Source: Thermoleophilia bacterium (GTDB lineage: Bacteria > Actinomycetota > Thermoleophilia > UBA2241). From it: a DNA stretch of 64,000 bases. Both the position numbers and the translations under genes were made by a program. Positions 34,459 through 42,174 of the stretch are shown piece after piece. The stretch lies in the NCBI GenBank assembly GCA_041393415.1, contig JAWKKE010000004.1:189859-253858 (forward strand), read 5' to 3'. Position 1 is the stretch's first letter; every line of letters begins with the position of its first letter. The notes under the pieces are model-generated. The model was not told the DNA's origin. It saw only the letters and a program-made list of their open reading frames with translations, and ran no database searches.

Positions 34459-34968
34459 CTAGTTGATGCGGCGGCCAACATCGAGCGCGACCAGATATCT
34501 CTCGTCCGTCACCGAGAGACCGACACCAAAGTCGCGGAACGATCGCCTGAGAATCACCCTCTTGTGGCTTGGACTCGCCATCCAGCCCGCGACGACAGCC
34601 TCCGCGTCGAGAGCGTCCCCGCCGTCATCCACGCGAGCCAGCGTCTCGCCCACTGACCACACCGAGTAGCCGGAGCGACGATACCCGGACGATCGCACAC
34701 GGTCGCCCACTGAAGCGCCATCGCGGCTGGTGTGCGAGAAGTAGCTGTGCTGCGCCATGTCGCGAGCGTGGGCACGCGCTGCCCTCACCAAGGACGCACG
34801 GGCACGCAGCTTGGGAAGGCCCCTCTCGAGGCGCACTTGGTTGACGGCGGCAATGACCGCTGCCTCATCTGAGGTGAGTGATACGGCTGATTTGGCAACA
34901 CTGGGTAATGCGGCAAGGAGCGCTACGGCGAGTATTACCAGGACTGCGACGGTGAGGGTTCTTCTCAC
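34459..34968 (-). CDS. Secreted CAP-domain protein (second copy)
   Basis: A 169-residue exported protein. Signal peptide 1-27 (TVAVLVILAVALLAALPSVAKSA), then a CAP domain: AAVNQVRLERGLPKLRARASL, AARAHARDMAQHSYFSHTSRDG, SVGETLA, WMASPSHKRVILRRSF, FGVGLSV. It is a clear paralogue of the protein at 5310-5846 (shared WMASPSHxxVxLxxSFR pattern and Gly-Arg-Arg-Ile end), though only moderately similar overall. Starts ATG 34966-34968. It lies among cell-wall genes (S55 peptidase, SpoIID, NlpC). Confidence 0.88.
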   Translation of the reverse strand: MRRTLTVAVLVILAVALLAALPSVAKSAVSLTSDEAAVIAAVNQVRLERGLPKLRARASLVRAARAHARDMAQHSYFSHTSRDGASVGDRVRSSGYRRSGYSVWSVGETLARVDDGGDALDAEAVVAGWMASPSHKRVILRRSFRDFGVGLSVTDERYLVALDVGRRIN

Positions 34969-35040
34969 GCAGAACCTCGCTCTCGTTGCTTGGCCGCCCC
35001 GAGCACGGGCCAGCCCGGACCATGGACATGCGAACTGATA

Positions 35041-35193
35041 TCACATCAGGCGCTTGCGAGCACGCTCTCCCCAGCGTGCAGCTTTGGCACGAGGCGTGAC
35101 GCCTAGAGCGATGTAGCTCTGCTCATGGTTCCTGCGAACGTCGCAAAGTCCTTTGCAGCGTCCGCAGAAACCAGCGTGCAATCTATCCGGCAC
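35041..35193 (-). CDS. Possible 50-residue Cys/Arg-rich small protein
   Basis: A frame from GTG 35191-35193 to TGA 35041, 17 bp after the stop of the S55-peptidase gene. The peptide has CGRCKGLC at 10-17, so three closely spaced Cys that could bind metal, then an Arg/Lys-rich C-terminal half (ARWGERARKRL). No SD is evident before the GTG; a TTG four codons on is an alternative. I do not recognise the family; the call rests on composition and position only. Confidence 0.3.
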   Translation of the reverse strand: MPDRLHAGFCGRCKGLCDVRRNHEQSYIALGVTPRAKAARWGERARKRLM

Positions 35194-35210
35194 AGCGCGG
35201 TCGGATCACG

Positions 35211-37340
35211 CTAGCGCAGCATGGCGGACTTGGGACGAACCGTCACGCTCGCGCGGGCCACCGATCCCAGACTGACGTCGTCACCGGCCCACTCTGCCGT
35301 GAAACGCGTCGTCTTCTTGAGCTTGCCGGTACGGTACCTGAACGTGGCGACGCCGTCGAGGGTTCTCGCCGGCACTGTCGCAACGAACGTCCGCTTCGTA
35401 CCGCCCTTCACCTTGGCATACAAATCGACCGTGGTGTCACCCGTCGCCGACTCGATCGTCCCAGACAGTGACACGGCGCGACCGTACTTCACTGTGCGTG
35501 GCCGGACCTTGAGCGTTATCGTGCTCGTGACCCGTGACACGTCGCCAGAAACGACCCAGGGTGTCGTCGTTCTCGTTTGAGCCGCAGCATCCTCGCCACC
35601 AGACTCGGGGAAGTACTCGACGATGATGTCAGCGTTTGTCGGCATCTCGTTGAGATCGTCCACGATCTCGGCGACGGTTTGACGATCCTCGCCGCTAGAC
35701 TCCACGGAATACGAGTCTTCCTCCTGCCCGCCGCTGCCGTAGGCATACACCTCGAGCAACCCATGCAGCGAAGTGCCCTTTGGAATCTCCAGAGTGGCAT
35801 GCTCCTGTCGGAGCTCACGGTCGCCGTATACAGCAAAGTCGATGAGGACGTCGTTTCTGCCCGTCTTCAGCCCCCCCGGAACACTGATCGAGACAATGCG
35901 TGCAGCGTTGCGAGCGGACGAGTAGTCGCCAGTGAAGTCGATCGACTTGATCGTCGCCGGGGCAATGCCGTCAATGTTCGCTGTCAGTGCCGCGAGAATG
36001 GTGCTCACATCCTCCGTCGAGTACCAGCTCACGTCGTCCGAATCGTCCCAGATGTTCGTGCGCGTGACCGTGTAGTCCTCGGTACCGTCGCTGACGACCA
36101 CCGTCACCGTAGTCCTCGCGCTGCCCCGGTAGCTGTACGCATCGAGAGCCTTATAGACGGGCACAGCCGCTGCCTCGGCAGCAATCCACGAAAAGTCTGG
36201 ATCGCTGGCCAACGAACGAGGCATCGTCGACGAACTCGCGACGGACCTTGCGCCCACCGTTGCACGAGAGCTAACGGGCGCGGCGACGGGATACACGCCG
36301 ATGCGTCCAGCTACGCCGGACCAACGATCCTGAGTGATCGTGCCCTGCAGCTTTGCCGGCGCCATGAGCTTGTAAGGCGACATGGCTGAACCCCAGATCC
36401 CAGAGACCCATGCATTCGTGAGGTATGCCTCCGTCTCTCCGAACCACCCGAGCGGATGACCGAAGCCAAGCAGCACGGAGTCATCGACGTACGTCACTGT
36501 TCCAGCAGCACCAGCCCAGAGGTCGCCGTCGGCGAGAAGGACCGCCATGGATGACCCACCGGTAAGCGAAGTGCTCCACGCAGGGTTGTTGCCCGCGGTG
36601 GATGCGGCCGCGCCGGTGGCCACCGAGAGACCCATACTCTCAAGCCGTTCCGCCATCGCCTTGTACGCAGCAGTCTTTGGGCTCAATCCGCCGATCTGTA
36701 CGGTGGTGAGCGGAGCAAACACAGTTGTGCCGCGTGGCACCTTGACCGCGCGCGCCTGCGCGACGCTCGTGGCGACTACAACGCGCTTGACGACTGAGCC
36801 GTCCACCGACACGGGTGTGGCGAGCGACGCCGACCGCGCCTCTCTCGAAGCCACCCCACGTTGACTCAGGTAGTTGCTCTGAATCGCGATCATGTACTCG
36901 ATGGGCGTCGCCAGACCCAAGTCTCCGAGCGTGAACGCGTCCCCATACGAGACAGCACCCACCAAGAGGTCTGGACGCCCGCTGACTTGGACGTAGAGAG
37001 GGCTCCCGCTCATCCCCGACGCGATGCCGCCTAAGTCCGAGACCACGCTGTCGCGAGCCTCGAAGAGGATGAGAGCGCCGTCCTGAGTCATGTTTGGAAC
37101 TACACTTCGCACCCGCGCCGGCACATCGACGATTGTGCTTCCTTCAATGACCGTCTTGAAGTAACCGTCGAGCGTCCCACCGTTGGCGTCTAGTAGACGC
37201 TGAAGATCGTTGAGGTCGCAGACGTTGGCGGGCTCAGCGTGCGCATCTGGGGCGATCGCGAACCACGCACAGAGCGCCGCCGCAAGAATAGCCGCGACCA
37301 GCACCATACGATGGACTCCGTGCCACAATCGAATGGTCAT
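35211..37340 (-). CDS. Secreted SpoIVB-type (S55) serine peptidase with Ig-like C-terminus
   Basis: A 709-residue exported protein. Signal peptide ~1-36 (MVLVAAILAAALCAWFAIAPDAHA). The S55 region shows TVIEGSTIVDVPARVR, LGGIASGMSGSPLYV with the catalytic-type serine, LLVGAVSYGDAF, LGLATPIEYMI, and later LLGFGHPLGW, all typical of SpoIVB-like chap proteins. The C-terminal ~100 residues form a beta-rich domain (SLSGTIESATGDTTVDLYAKV). SpoIVB proper activates sigma-K processing in spore formers; here no other sporulation genes are seen, so an envelope role is likelier. ATG 37338-37340 has GGAGGGAGA upstream. Confidence 0.85.
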   Translation of the reverse strand: MTIRLWHGVHRMVLVAAILAAALCAWFAIAPDAHAEPANVCDLNDLQRLLDANGGTLDGYFKTVIEGSTIVDVPARVRSVVPNMTQDGALILFEARDSVVSDLGGIASGMSGSPLYVQVSGRPDLLVGAVSYGDAFTLGDLGLATPIEYMIAIQSNYLSQRGVASREARSASLATPVSVDGSVVKRVVVATSVAQARAVKVPRGTTVFAPLTTVQIGGLSPKTAAYKAMAERLESMGLSVATGAAASTAGNNPAWSTSLTGGSSMAVLLADGDLWAGAAGTVTYVDDSVLLGFGHPLGWFGETEAYLTNAWVSGIWGSAMSPYKLMAPAKLQGTITQDRWSGVAGRIGVYPVAAPVSSRATVGARSVASSSTMPRSLASDPDFSWIAAEAAAVPVYKALDAYSYRGSARTTVTVVVSDGTEDYTVTRTNIWDDSDDVSWYSTEDVSTILAALTANIDGIAPATIKSIDFTGDYSSARNAARIVSISVPGGLKTGRNDVLIDFAVYGDRELRQEHATLEIPKGTSLHGLLEVYAYGSGGQEEDSYSVESSGEDRQTVAEIVDDLNEMPTNADIIVEYFPESGGEDAAAQTRTTTPWVVSGDVSRVTSTITLKVRPRTVKYGRAVSLSGTIESATGDTTVDLYAKVKGGTKRTFVATVPARTLDGVATFRYRTGKLKKTTRFTAEWAGDDVSLGSVARASVTVRPKSAMLR

Positions 37341-37425
37341 TGTCTCCCTCCATGAAGCGCATAGCGATGGGACATTACGCTGATGTCGATCCCGCATCCT
37401 AGCGCAAATTCCGGGGAGTTAACGA

Positions 37426-37451
37426 CGGCGGGCCGCCAAGGCGGCCCGCCG
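37426..37451 (-). terminator. Strong GC hairpin after rpsI
   Basis: Perfect 12-bp arms CGGCGGGCCGCC / GGCGGCCCGCCG with a 2-nt gap, 25 bp past the rpsI stop. No U-tract, but position and stability suggest the end of the rplM-rpsI transcript. Confidence 0.6.
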
Positions 37452-37476
37452 GGGAACTTCCTTGTCGCGCTGGAGG

Positions 37477-37872
37477 CTAGCGCTTGCTGAACTGCGGCTT
37501 CTTGCGCGCCTTATGGAAGCCGGCCTTCTTGCGCTCCACCTGACGATCGTCGCGCACGAGAAAGCCGGCGCGCTTGAGCGGCGTCCGCAGAGTCTCGTCG
37601 GCGTCGCAAAGAGCGCGAGCGATGCCGTGGCGCACAGCACCAGCCTGACTGCTGATGCCGCCCCCAAACACGTTCGCTTTGACATCGAACTTGCCGGCGG
37701 TATGCGTTGTCTCAAACGGCATAAGAGCCACAGTCTCGAGGACCTTGCGGCCGAAGTAAGCGTCGATCTCGCGGCCATTGATCAGGACCTTGCCGACACC
37801 GGGAGTGAGGATCACACGGGCCACGCTGGTCTTGCGCTTCCCGGTCGCACGGTACGTCACTGCATCAGACAC
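37477..37872 (-). CDS. rpsI: 30S ribosomal protein S9
   Basis: S9 reaches into the P site of the 30S subunit with its C-terminal tail. The 131-residue protein shows YRATGKRKTSVARVIL, INGREIDAYFG, VFGGGISSQAGAVRHGIARAL, and the invariant end GFHKARKKPQFSKR. Start GTG 37870-37872, 3 bp after the rplM stop; the rplM-rpsI pair is universal. Confidence 0.97.
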   Translation of the reverse strand: MSDAVTYRATGKRKTSVARVILTPGVGKVLINGREIDAYFGRKVLETVALMPFETTHTAGKFDVKANVFGGGISSQAGAVRHGIARALCDADETLRTPLKRAGFLVRDDRQVERKKAGFHKARKKPQFSKR

Positions 37873-37875
37873 GCC

Positions 37876-38310
37876 TTACTCCTTGATCTCGAGCACTTCT
37901 GGCATCTGCGCTGCATGCGGGTGCTCAGTGCCGGCATAGATCTTGAGCTTGCGCAACTGCGCCCGCCCAAGCTTGTTGTGCGGCAGCATGCCGCGCACAG
38001 CGTGGCGCACAACCTCTTCAGGGCGACGGGCGAGGAGCGAGGCATACGACTCCGACTTGATACCGCCCGGATACCCGGTGTGGTGGTAGTACATCTTCTG
38101 CTCGGGCTTCTTGCCCGTCACGACGACCTGATCGGCGTTAATGATGACGACGAAGTCGCCCGTGTCGATGTTCGGCGTGTAGGTGGCCTTCCGCTTTCCG
38201 CGCAGGCAGTCGGCGACGACGGTAGCGAGGCGGCCCAGAGTATGGCCCTTCGCATCGACGATGTACCACTTCTTCTCGATAGTGGATGGCTTGGCGACGT
38301 AAGTCTTCAT
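37876..38310 (-). CDS. rplM: 50S ribosomal protein L13
   Basis: L13 is an early-assembly 23S rRNA binding protein. The 144-residue product has WYIVDAKGHTLGRLATVVAD, FVVIINADQVVVTGKK, MYYHHTGYPGGIKSESY and AVRGMLPHNKLGR, all L13 signatures. ATG 38308-38310. Its promoter (38367-38395) lies 57 bp upstream, and the leader can fold a GC hairpin (CGCGTCCGCC...GGCGGCGCG), which could be an autoregulatory site; that is inference. Confidence 0.97.
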   Translation of the reverse strand: MKTYVAKPSTIEKKWYIVDAKGHTLGRLATVVADCLRGKRKATYTPNIDTGDFVVIINADQVVVTGKKPEQKMYYHHTGYPGGIKSESYASLLARRPEEVVRHAVRGMLPHNKLGRAQLRKLKIYAGTEHPHAAQMPEVLEIKE

Positions 38311-38366
38311 ACGCTCACTCGTGTCGATGACAGAACACGCGCCGCCAGGCGGACGCGCGAAGGCGA

Positions 38367-38395
38367 ACTATAGCCAATCAGCGCGGGGGTTGCAA
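38367..38395 (-). promoter_or_regulatory. rplM-rpsI promoter
   Basis: Minus-strand TTGCAA and TATAGT separated by exactly 17 nt. One of the best housekeeping-type promoters in the window. Confidence 0.7.
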
Positions 38396-38406
38396 GACAA
38401 AGCACC

Positions 38407-39222
38407 TCACGGCTTTCGACGGCGCAACTCGATCCCTGATCCCAGCACAAGATCGAGCATGGCTGCCGCAGAACCTCGCGCCACGGCCAAAGCGACACGC
38501 CCGCCGCTGTCCACGAAGACGACCAAGCAGCCTGCAGATGCTCCCCCAAACGAGTCGACGACACGAGCCGAGAAGGCACCGCCATTGCACACCACATCGA
38601 TGTCGTCTCCGAGATCTGCGATGGATAGATCGTCGGCGTCAGCGCCCAACGCCACGTTGCCGAACCGATCGATGCCGACCACAGTCGCGCTCAAACCCAC
38701 GGAGCGCACCGTGGCCACTGGCAACTCAAGACGCCTGAGACTGCTCGGCTCCAACCTCGGACCCGCCCTATCGAGTGGGAAGCCAGCGGCCAGGCGTGCA
38801 GCCGCCGGCGCGAAGACGTCGCGGCCGTGAAACGTGTGACCGACCGAAGCCAGCCGAAGGTCTGCATGACACAGCTCGTGCGCAGCCGCAATCGCGCCCG
38901 CAACTTCGGCCGCCGGCACCAGCAGTCCATTGTCCGGCCCCACGAAGAGACAGTCGTCGGCGCTGCGCAGCGCGATCGCTCGACGCACGCCGCCGACGCC
39001 AGGATCCACCACGCCAAGAACGACGGACCGCTCGGGCAAGTACGGCAGCGCATCGCGAAGAGCGAGCGCTCCACCAAGCACGTCGAACTGGGGCAGTCCG
39101 TGCGTGATGTCTATCACCGACACGTTCGGTTCAAGACGCGCGATCACCGCGCGACAGGTACCGGCGAACGCATCGTCGAGGCCGTAGTCCGAGAAGAAGC
39201 AGACCGTTCGCGGACGCACCAT
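38407..39222 (-). CDS. SAM hydroxide adenosyltransferase / SAM hydrolase (DUF62)
   Basis: A 271-residue DUF62 protein; characterised members hydrolyse S-adenosylmethionine to adenosine and methionine (related to fluorinase/chlorinase). Motifs: FFSDYGLDDAFAG at the N-terminus, DITHGLPQFDV, LGVVDPGVGGVRRAI, FVGPDNGLLVPA and C-terminal IDRFGNVALG. The loop that distinguishes halogenases is absent. Start ATG 39220-39222, 8 bp after the stop of the MOSC/MogA gene, so it is the last gene of the moa operon. Why it sits there is unclear; removal of SAM by-products of MoaA is one guess. Confidence 0.87.
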   Translation of the reverse strand: MVRPRTVCFFSDYGLDDAFAGTCRAVIARLEPNVSVIDITHGLPQFDVLGGALALRDALPYLPERSVVLGVVDPGVGGVRRAIALRSADDCLFVGPDNGLLVPAAEVAGAIAAAHELCHADLRLASVGHTFHGRDVFAPAAARLAAGFPLDRAGPRLEPSSLRRLELPVATVRSVGLSATVVGIDRFGNVALGADADDLSIADLGDDIDVVCNGGAFSARVVDSFGGASAGCLVVFVDSGGRVALAVARGSAAAMLDLVLGSGIELRRRKP

Positions 39223-39229
39223 GCGATCG

Positions 39230-40186
39230 TTACCGAGTCGCAGGCGTGAGCGACGCGCAATCGCTGCCGAGATCCAACAACTTCTCGACGGCGTGTGGCA
39301 GCGCCGGCTCAATCATGGCGAATTGCTCGCGGCACGCGCGCGGACTCCCGGGCATATTGATGATCAAAGTCGTCCCGCGTGTGCCGCTCACCGCGCGAGA
39401 CAGCATGGCGTGCGGAGTCTTCGCCAGGGAACCCGCTCGCATCGCCTCGGCGAAACCTGGAGCCTCACGTTCCAGCACCGTCAGCGTCGCCTCCGGCGTT
39501 CTGTCGCGTGCCGTCAACCCCGTCCCGCCGGTCGTCAAGATCAGATTGACCGGCGACTCGTCCGCCCAACGAAGCAACGCCGCCGAGATGTCCCCTATCT
39601 CGTCGGGAACAATGGCGCGCTCGATTGAGCGCACGCCGAGAGCCCTCAACGCTGCCGCCAAGACTGCTCCGCTTTCGTCATCACGCTGCCCCTGGGATCC
39701 CTTATCGCTGACCGTCAGCACCGCGGCGCGAATGAGCGAGACACGATCCAGCGTGATGGCGTCTCCAACGCACAGATCGCCATCCTCGAGCACGCGGACG
39801 AAGATGCCTTCGCGCGGCATCACGCAATCGCCGGCAAGGCGGTAGATATTGCAGTGATCGTGACACACCTTGCCGATCTGAGTGACCTCCGCAGCCACGG
39901 ACCCGAGATGCAGGCGAGACCCTACCGGCAAGCGATGGACCACAACTCCCTCGGTGGTGACGTTCTCCCCGAACGCGCCGGGCCCGACCTGCGCACCCAA
40001 GTGTTGCATGCGAACGATGCTCTCAAGCGCCAGCAGACTGACCTGACGATGCCACGGACCCGCATGCGCGTCGCCCTCGATGCCGTGACCGGCCACCAGC
40101 ACCACCTTCGTCACAGGCGTCTTGGGCACACCCTTGGTGGTGGAAACGTTCAGTGATACCACCCGCCCATCCGCGTGAGCGCTCAT
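39230..40186 (-). CDS. MOSC domain - MogA/MoaB fusion protein
   Basis: A 318-residue fusion. Residues ~1-150 are a MOSC domain (GHGIEGDAHAGPWHRQVSLLA; conserved Cys in KVCHDHCNIY), a Moco/sulfur carrier domain; residues ~160-310 are a MogA/MoaB molybdopterin adenylyltransferase (AVLTVSDKGSQGQRDDESG, LTTGGTGLTARDRTPEAT, INMPGSPRACREQF). So insertion/adenylation and a MOSC step are linked in one chain. ATG 40184-40186 overlaps the moaC stop. Such fusions are known in some bacteria, but the exact reaction of the MOSC half is not fixed. Confidence 0.88.
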   Translation of the reverse strand: MSAHADGRVVSLNVSTTKGVPKTPVTKVVLVAGHGIEGDAHAGPWHRQVSLLALESIVRMQHLGAQVGPGAFGENVTTEGVVVHRLPVGSRLHLGSVAAEVTQIGKVCHDHCNIYRLAGDCVMPREGIFVRVLEDGDLCVGDAITLDRVSLIRAAVLTVSDKGSQGQRDDESGAVLAAALRALGVRSIERAIVPDEIGDISAALLRWADESPVNLILTTGGTGLTARDRTPEATLTVLEREAPGFAEAMRAGSLAKTPHAMLSRAVSGTRGTTLIINMPGSPRACREQFAMIEPALPHAVEKLLDLGSDCASLTPATR

Positions 40187-40722
40187 GGCAACTCCACTGG
40201 CGAACCGTTCGCTGCAGGAAGCGGCGCACGCTGCCATGTTCCGCTTCTCCCGCCGCGCTTCTCCAGCAGCCGCACAGCCGCAATCTCGATGCCTCGATCA
40301 ATCGCCTTGCACATGTCGTAGATCGTCAGCGCGGCTACCGAAGCCGCCACCAGTGCCTCCATCTCGACACCTGTACGTCCCTTCAATCTTGCCTCGGTGA
40401 GGACGCGCACTCCCGGCAGATCCTCGTCCGCCACAATGTCGACAGTCACCGCAGTGAGGTTCAGCGGATGGCACAGAGGGATGAGATCAGACGTTCGCTT
40501 GGCTGCCAGAATCCCGGCAATGCGCGCAACGGCGACCACGTCGCCTTTAGCGACAGTGTTGGACTCGATAGCCGCCAGGGTCGCCGGTGCCATTCGCACG
40601 GCTGCCTCAGCCCGGGCAGCGCGCTCGCTCTCACGCTTGTCGCCCACGTCGACCATCTGCGCGCGCCCGCCGGCATCAACGTGGCTCAGTCTCCCTGCCT
40701 CGTTCATTCGACCTTCCGTCAT
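40183..40722 (-). CDS. moaC: Cyclic pyranopterin monophosphate synthase MoaC
   Basis: MoaC turns 3',8-cyclo-7,8-dihydro-GTP into cyclic pyranopterin monophosphate. The 179-residue protein carries LSHVDAGGRAQMVDVGDK, KGDVVAVARIAGILAAKRTSDLIPLCHPL (in parts) and GVEMEALVAASVAALTIYDMCKA, the core signature. It overlaps moaA by 4 bp upstream and the MOSC/MogA gene by 4 bp downstream. The C-terminal ~15 residues are an unremarkable extension. Confidence 0.96.
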   Translation of the reverse strand: MTEGRMNEAGRLSHVDAGGRAQMVDVGDKRESERAARAEAAVRMAPATLAAIESNTVAKGDVVAVARIAGILAAKRTSDLIPLCHPLNLTAVTVDIVADEDLPGVRVLTEARLKGRTGVEMEALVAASVAALTIYDMCKAIDRGIEIAAVRLLEKRGGRSGTWQRAPLPAANGSPVELP

Positions 40723-41723
40723 CCGCCGATCTGAGACATGCTGCGGAGACTCACCTCAGTCTCCACACGACGATCGTACTTCTTGTCACGCATCACGTTG
40801 TGCACCACGCGCCGCAACTCCCGCGGCGCCGTGATCAGTGGACGAATATTGACGTCCTCGCCGGAGAAGAGACAGGAGCGCAAGCGGCCATCCGCGGTCA
40901 GCCGCAGCCGATTGCACGTGTCACAGAAATGATCGGATACGCCGGCGACGAAGCCGATGGTTCCCGCCGCCCCCGGCTCCCTCCAGTAGGCGGCCGGACC
41001 GTGGCCGTAGGGACCTGGATCAGGAACTACCGAATGGCGTCGCCGCATCTGATCGAGAATCTCTGATGCCGGCACAAGTCGCCTGTCGCTGAGAGGCACC
41101 TCCGCAAGCCGACGATCGACCGGCATGAATTCGATGAAACGGACGTGCACCTCGCGATTGCGCGCGAGCTCGACAAAAGCATCAAGCTCGCGCTCGATGC
41201 CGGCGAGGAGAAGGACGTTGAGCTTCACCGGCCGAAAACCGGCGGCGAACGCGGCGTCCAGACCGGCCAGGACATCGCCGAGGTGCCCGCCACGGGTGAT
41301 ACGGGCGAAACGCTCGGGATCGAGACTGTCGATGCTGATGTTCACCCGGCGAAGACCTTGTCGACGCAAGTCTCGCGCGTGCGACGCAAGGAGCACGCCG
41401 TTCGTCGTCAGTGAGATGTCGTTGACGCCACTCGTACGCGCCAGCATCCCGACGAACTCCGCGCATCCCCGGCGCACGAGCGGCTCTCCGCCGGTGACAC
41501 GTATCTTGCTGATCCCGCACTGCACGGCAACGCGCGCGAAGCTCGCCAGCTCCTCATAGCTCAGGATGTCACCATGCGCTCGCGCTGGCACTCCCTGTGG
41601 AGGCATGCAGTAGACGCAGCGAAGATTGCAGCGGTCGGTGATCGAGAGGCGAAGGTAGTCCACACGGCGCGGGGCAGCGTCCAAGAACTCAGAATGACTC
41701 GGGCATCGGCGCGCGCGTCGCAC
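40719..41723 (-). CDS. moaA: GTP 3',8-cyclase MoaA
   Basis: MoaA is the radical-SAM enzyme starting molybdenum-cofactor synthesis. The 334-residue protein has the SAM cluster C32-x3-C36-x2-C39 (TDRCNLRCVYCMP), TGGEPLVRRG, the C-terminal cluster FCDTCNRLRLTADGRLRSCL and the C-terminal Gly-Gly. Start GTG 41721-41723 has AAAGGAGAG 6 nt upstream, part of the candidate riboswitch expression platform. First gene of moaA-moaC-MOSC/MogA-SAM hydrolase. Confidence 0.96.
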   Translation of the reverse strand: MRRARRCPSHSEFLDAAPRRVDYLRLSITDRCNLRCVYCMPPQGVPARAHGDILSYEELASFARVAVQCGISKIRVTGGEPLVRRGCAEFVGMLARTSGVNDISLTTNGVLLASHARDLRRQGLRRVNISIDSLDPERFARITRGGHLGDVLAGLDAAFAAGFRPVKLNVLLLAGIERELDAFVELARNREVHVRFIEFMPVDRRLAEVPLSDRRLVPASEILDQMRRRHSVVPDPGPYGHGPAAYWREPGAAGTIGFVAGVSDHFCDTCNRLRLTADGRLRSCLFSGEDVNIRPLITAPRELRRVVHNVMRDKKYDRRVETEVSLRSMSQIGG

Positions 41724-41828
41724 TCAAGCTCTCCTTTCCACGCTGGGAGGCATGGCGGTTTCGCACCGCACCCTGCCGGCCCCTACTCCATGGACCACAG
41801 ACCTTGGATCCCTACGCTCGCAGAGCGT
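41724..41828 (-). ncRNA. Candidate Moco riboswitch in the moaA leader
   Basis: The ~105-nt leader between the promoter and moaA can fold a hairpin TACGCTC-TGC-GAGCGTA (5' part) and GGCA...GCGGT-GCGAA-ACCGC...TGCC, with a GNRA-like loop, followed by GCCTCCC and GGAAAGGAG that carries the SD. A tetraloop stem and a GCCUCCC...GGAAAGGAG end before moaA are what I recall of the Moco RNA motif. I cannot run a covariance search, so the class assignment is tentative. Confidence 0.45.
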
Positions 41829-41834
41829 AAGCGC

Positions 41835-41863
41835 ATTGTAGGCTGCGCACCGAAACGCACCAA
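41835..41863 (-). promoter_or_regulatory. moaA operon promoter
   Basis: Minus-strand TTGGTG and TACAAT with a 17-nt spacer; predicted start near 41828, giving a ~105-nt leader. Confidence 0.6.
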
Positions 41864-41900
41864 CGCACATTCCAGGCAAGCCCATTGACTCGTGCCTTAT

Positions 41901-41936
41901 AGAGAAAAGGGCGGCGGATCATTCGATCCGCCGCCC
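41901..41936 (-). terminator. Intrinsic terminator after the mini-ORF unit
   Basis: Perfect 12-bp stem GGGCGGCGGATC / GATCCGCCGCCC with a 4-nt loop, followed on the minus strand by TTTTCTCT. A textbook Rho-independent terminator between the mini-ORF and the moaA promoter. Confidence 0.85.
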
Positions 41937-41945
41937 CCGAGATGT

Positions 41946-41994
41946 GGTGCGGCGCGTCAGCGCACCGCGTGCGGGACGTCTAACGCGCCGCACC
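41946..41994 (-). promoter_or_regulatory. Hairpin overlapping the 3' half of the mini-ORF
   Basis: Arms GGTGCGGCGCGT and ACGCGCCGCACC (12 bp perfect), with an inner GCAC/GTGC helix. On the RNA, one arm is codons 6-9 of the mini-ORF, so a translating ribosome would open it. The freed arm (GCGCCGC) could pair with the GGCGGCG of the terminator's first arm, an attenuator-like geometry. Pairings are seen; regulation is inferred. Confidence 0.5.
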
Positions 41995-42009
41995 CTCTAA
42001 TCTACTCAC
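41980..42009 (-). CDS. Mini-ORF, peptide MSRLEGAAR
   Basis: Nine sense codons from GTG 42007-42009 to TAG, with a very strong SD (AAAGGAGGT) 8 nt upstream. It is followed by a hairpin and an intrinsic terminator, so it looks like a short separate transcript or a leader peptide. There is only one copy here, so no conservation test is possible. Function unknown. Confidence 0.4.
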   Translation of the reverse strand: MSRLEGAAR

Positions 42010-42174
42010 TTGACTTGACCTCCTTTCGTCGCGGTTCCCGGCCGTTCGCTCATCTACACGCAGATGACGACTCGGCCGCCTGCCCACCCGAGCCCCCGGA
42101 GAGGGCGTGCTCACATGGGCAAGCGTCCGAACTACGACCAGAGCGCTGCCAACAAGGTGACCAGTCGCACCGCT

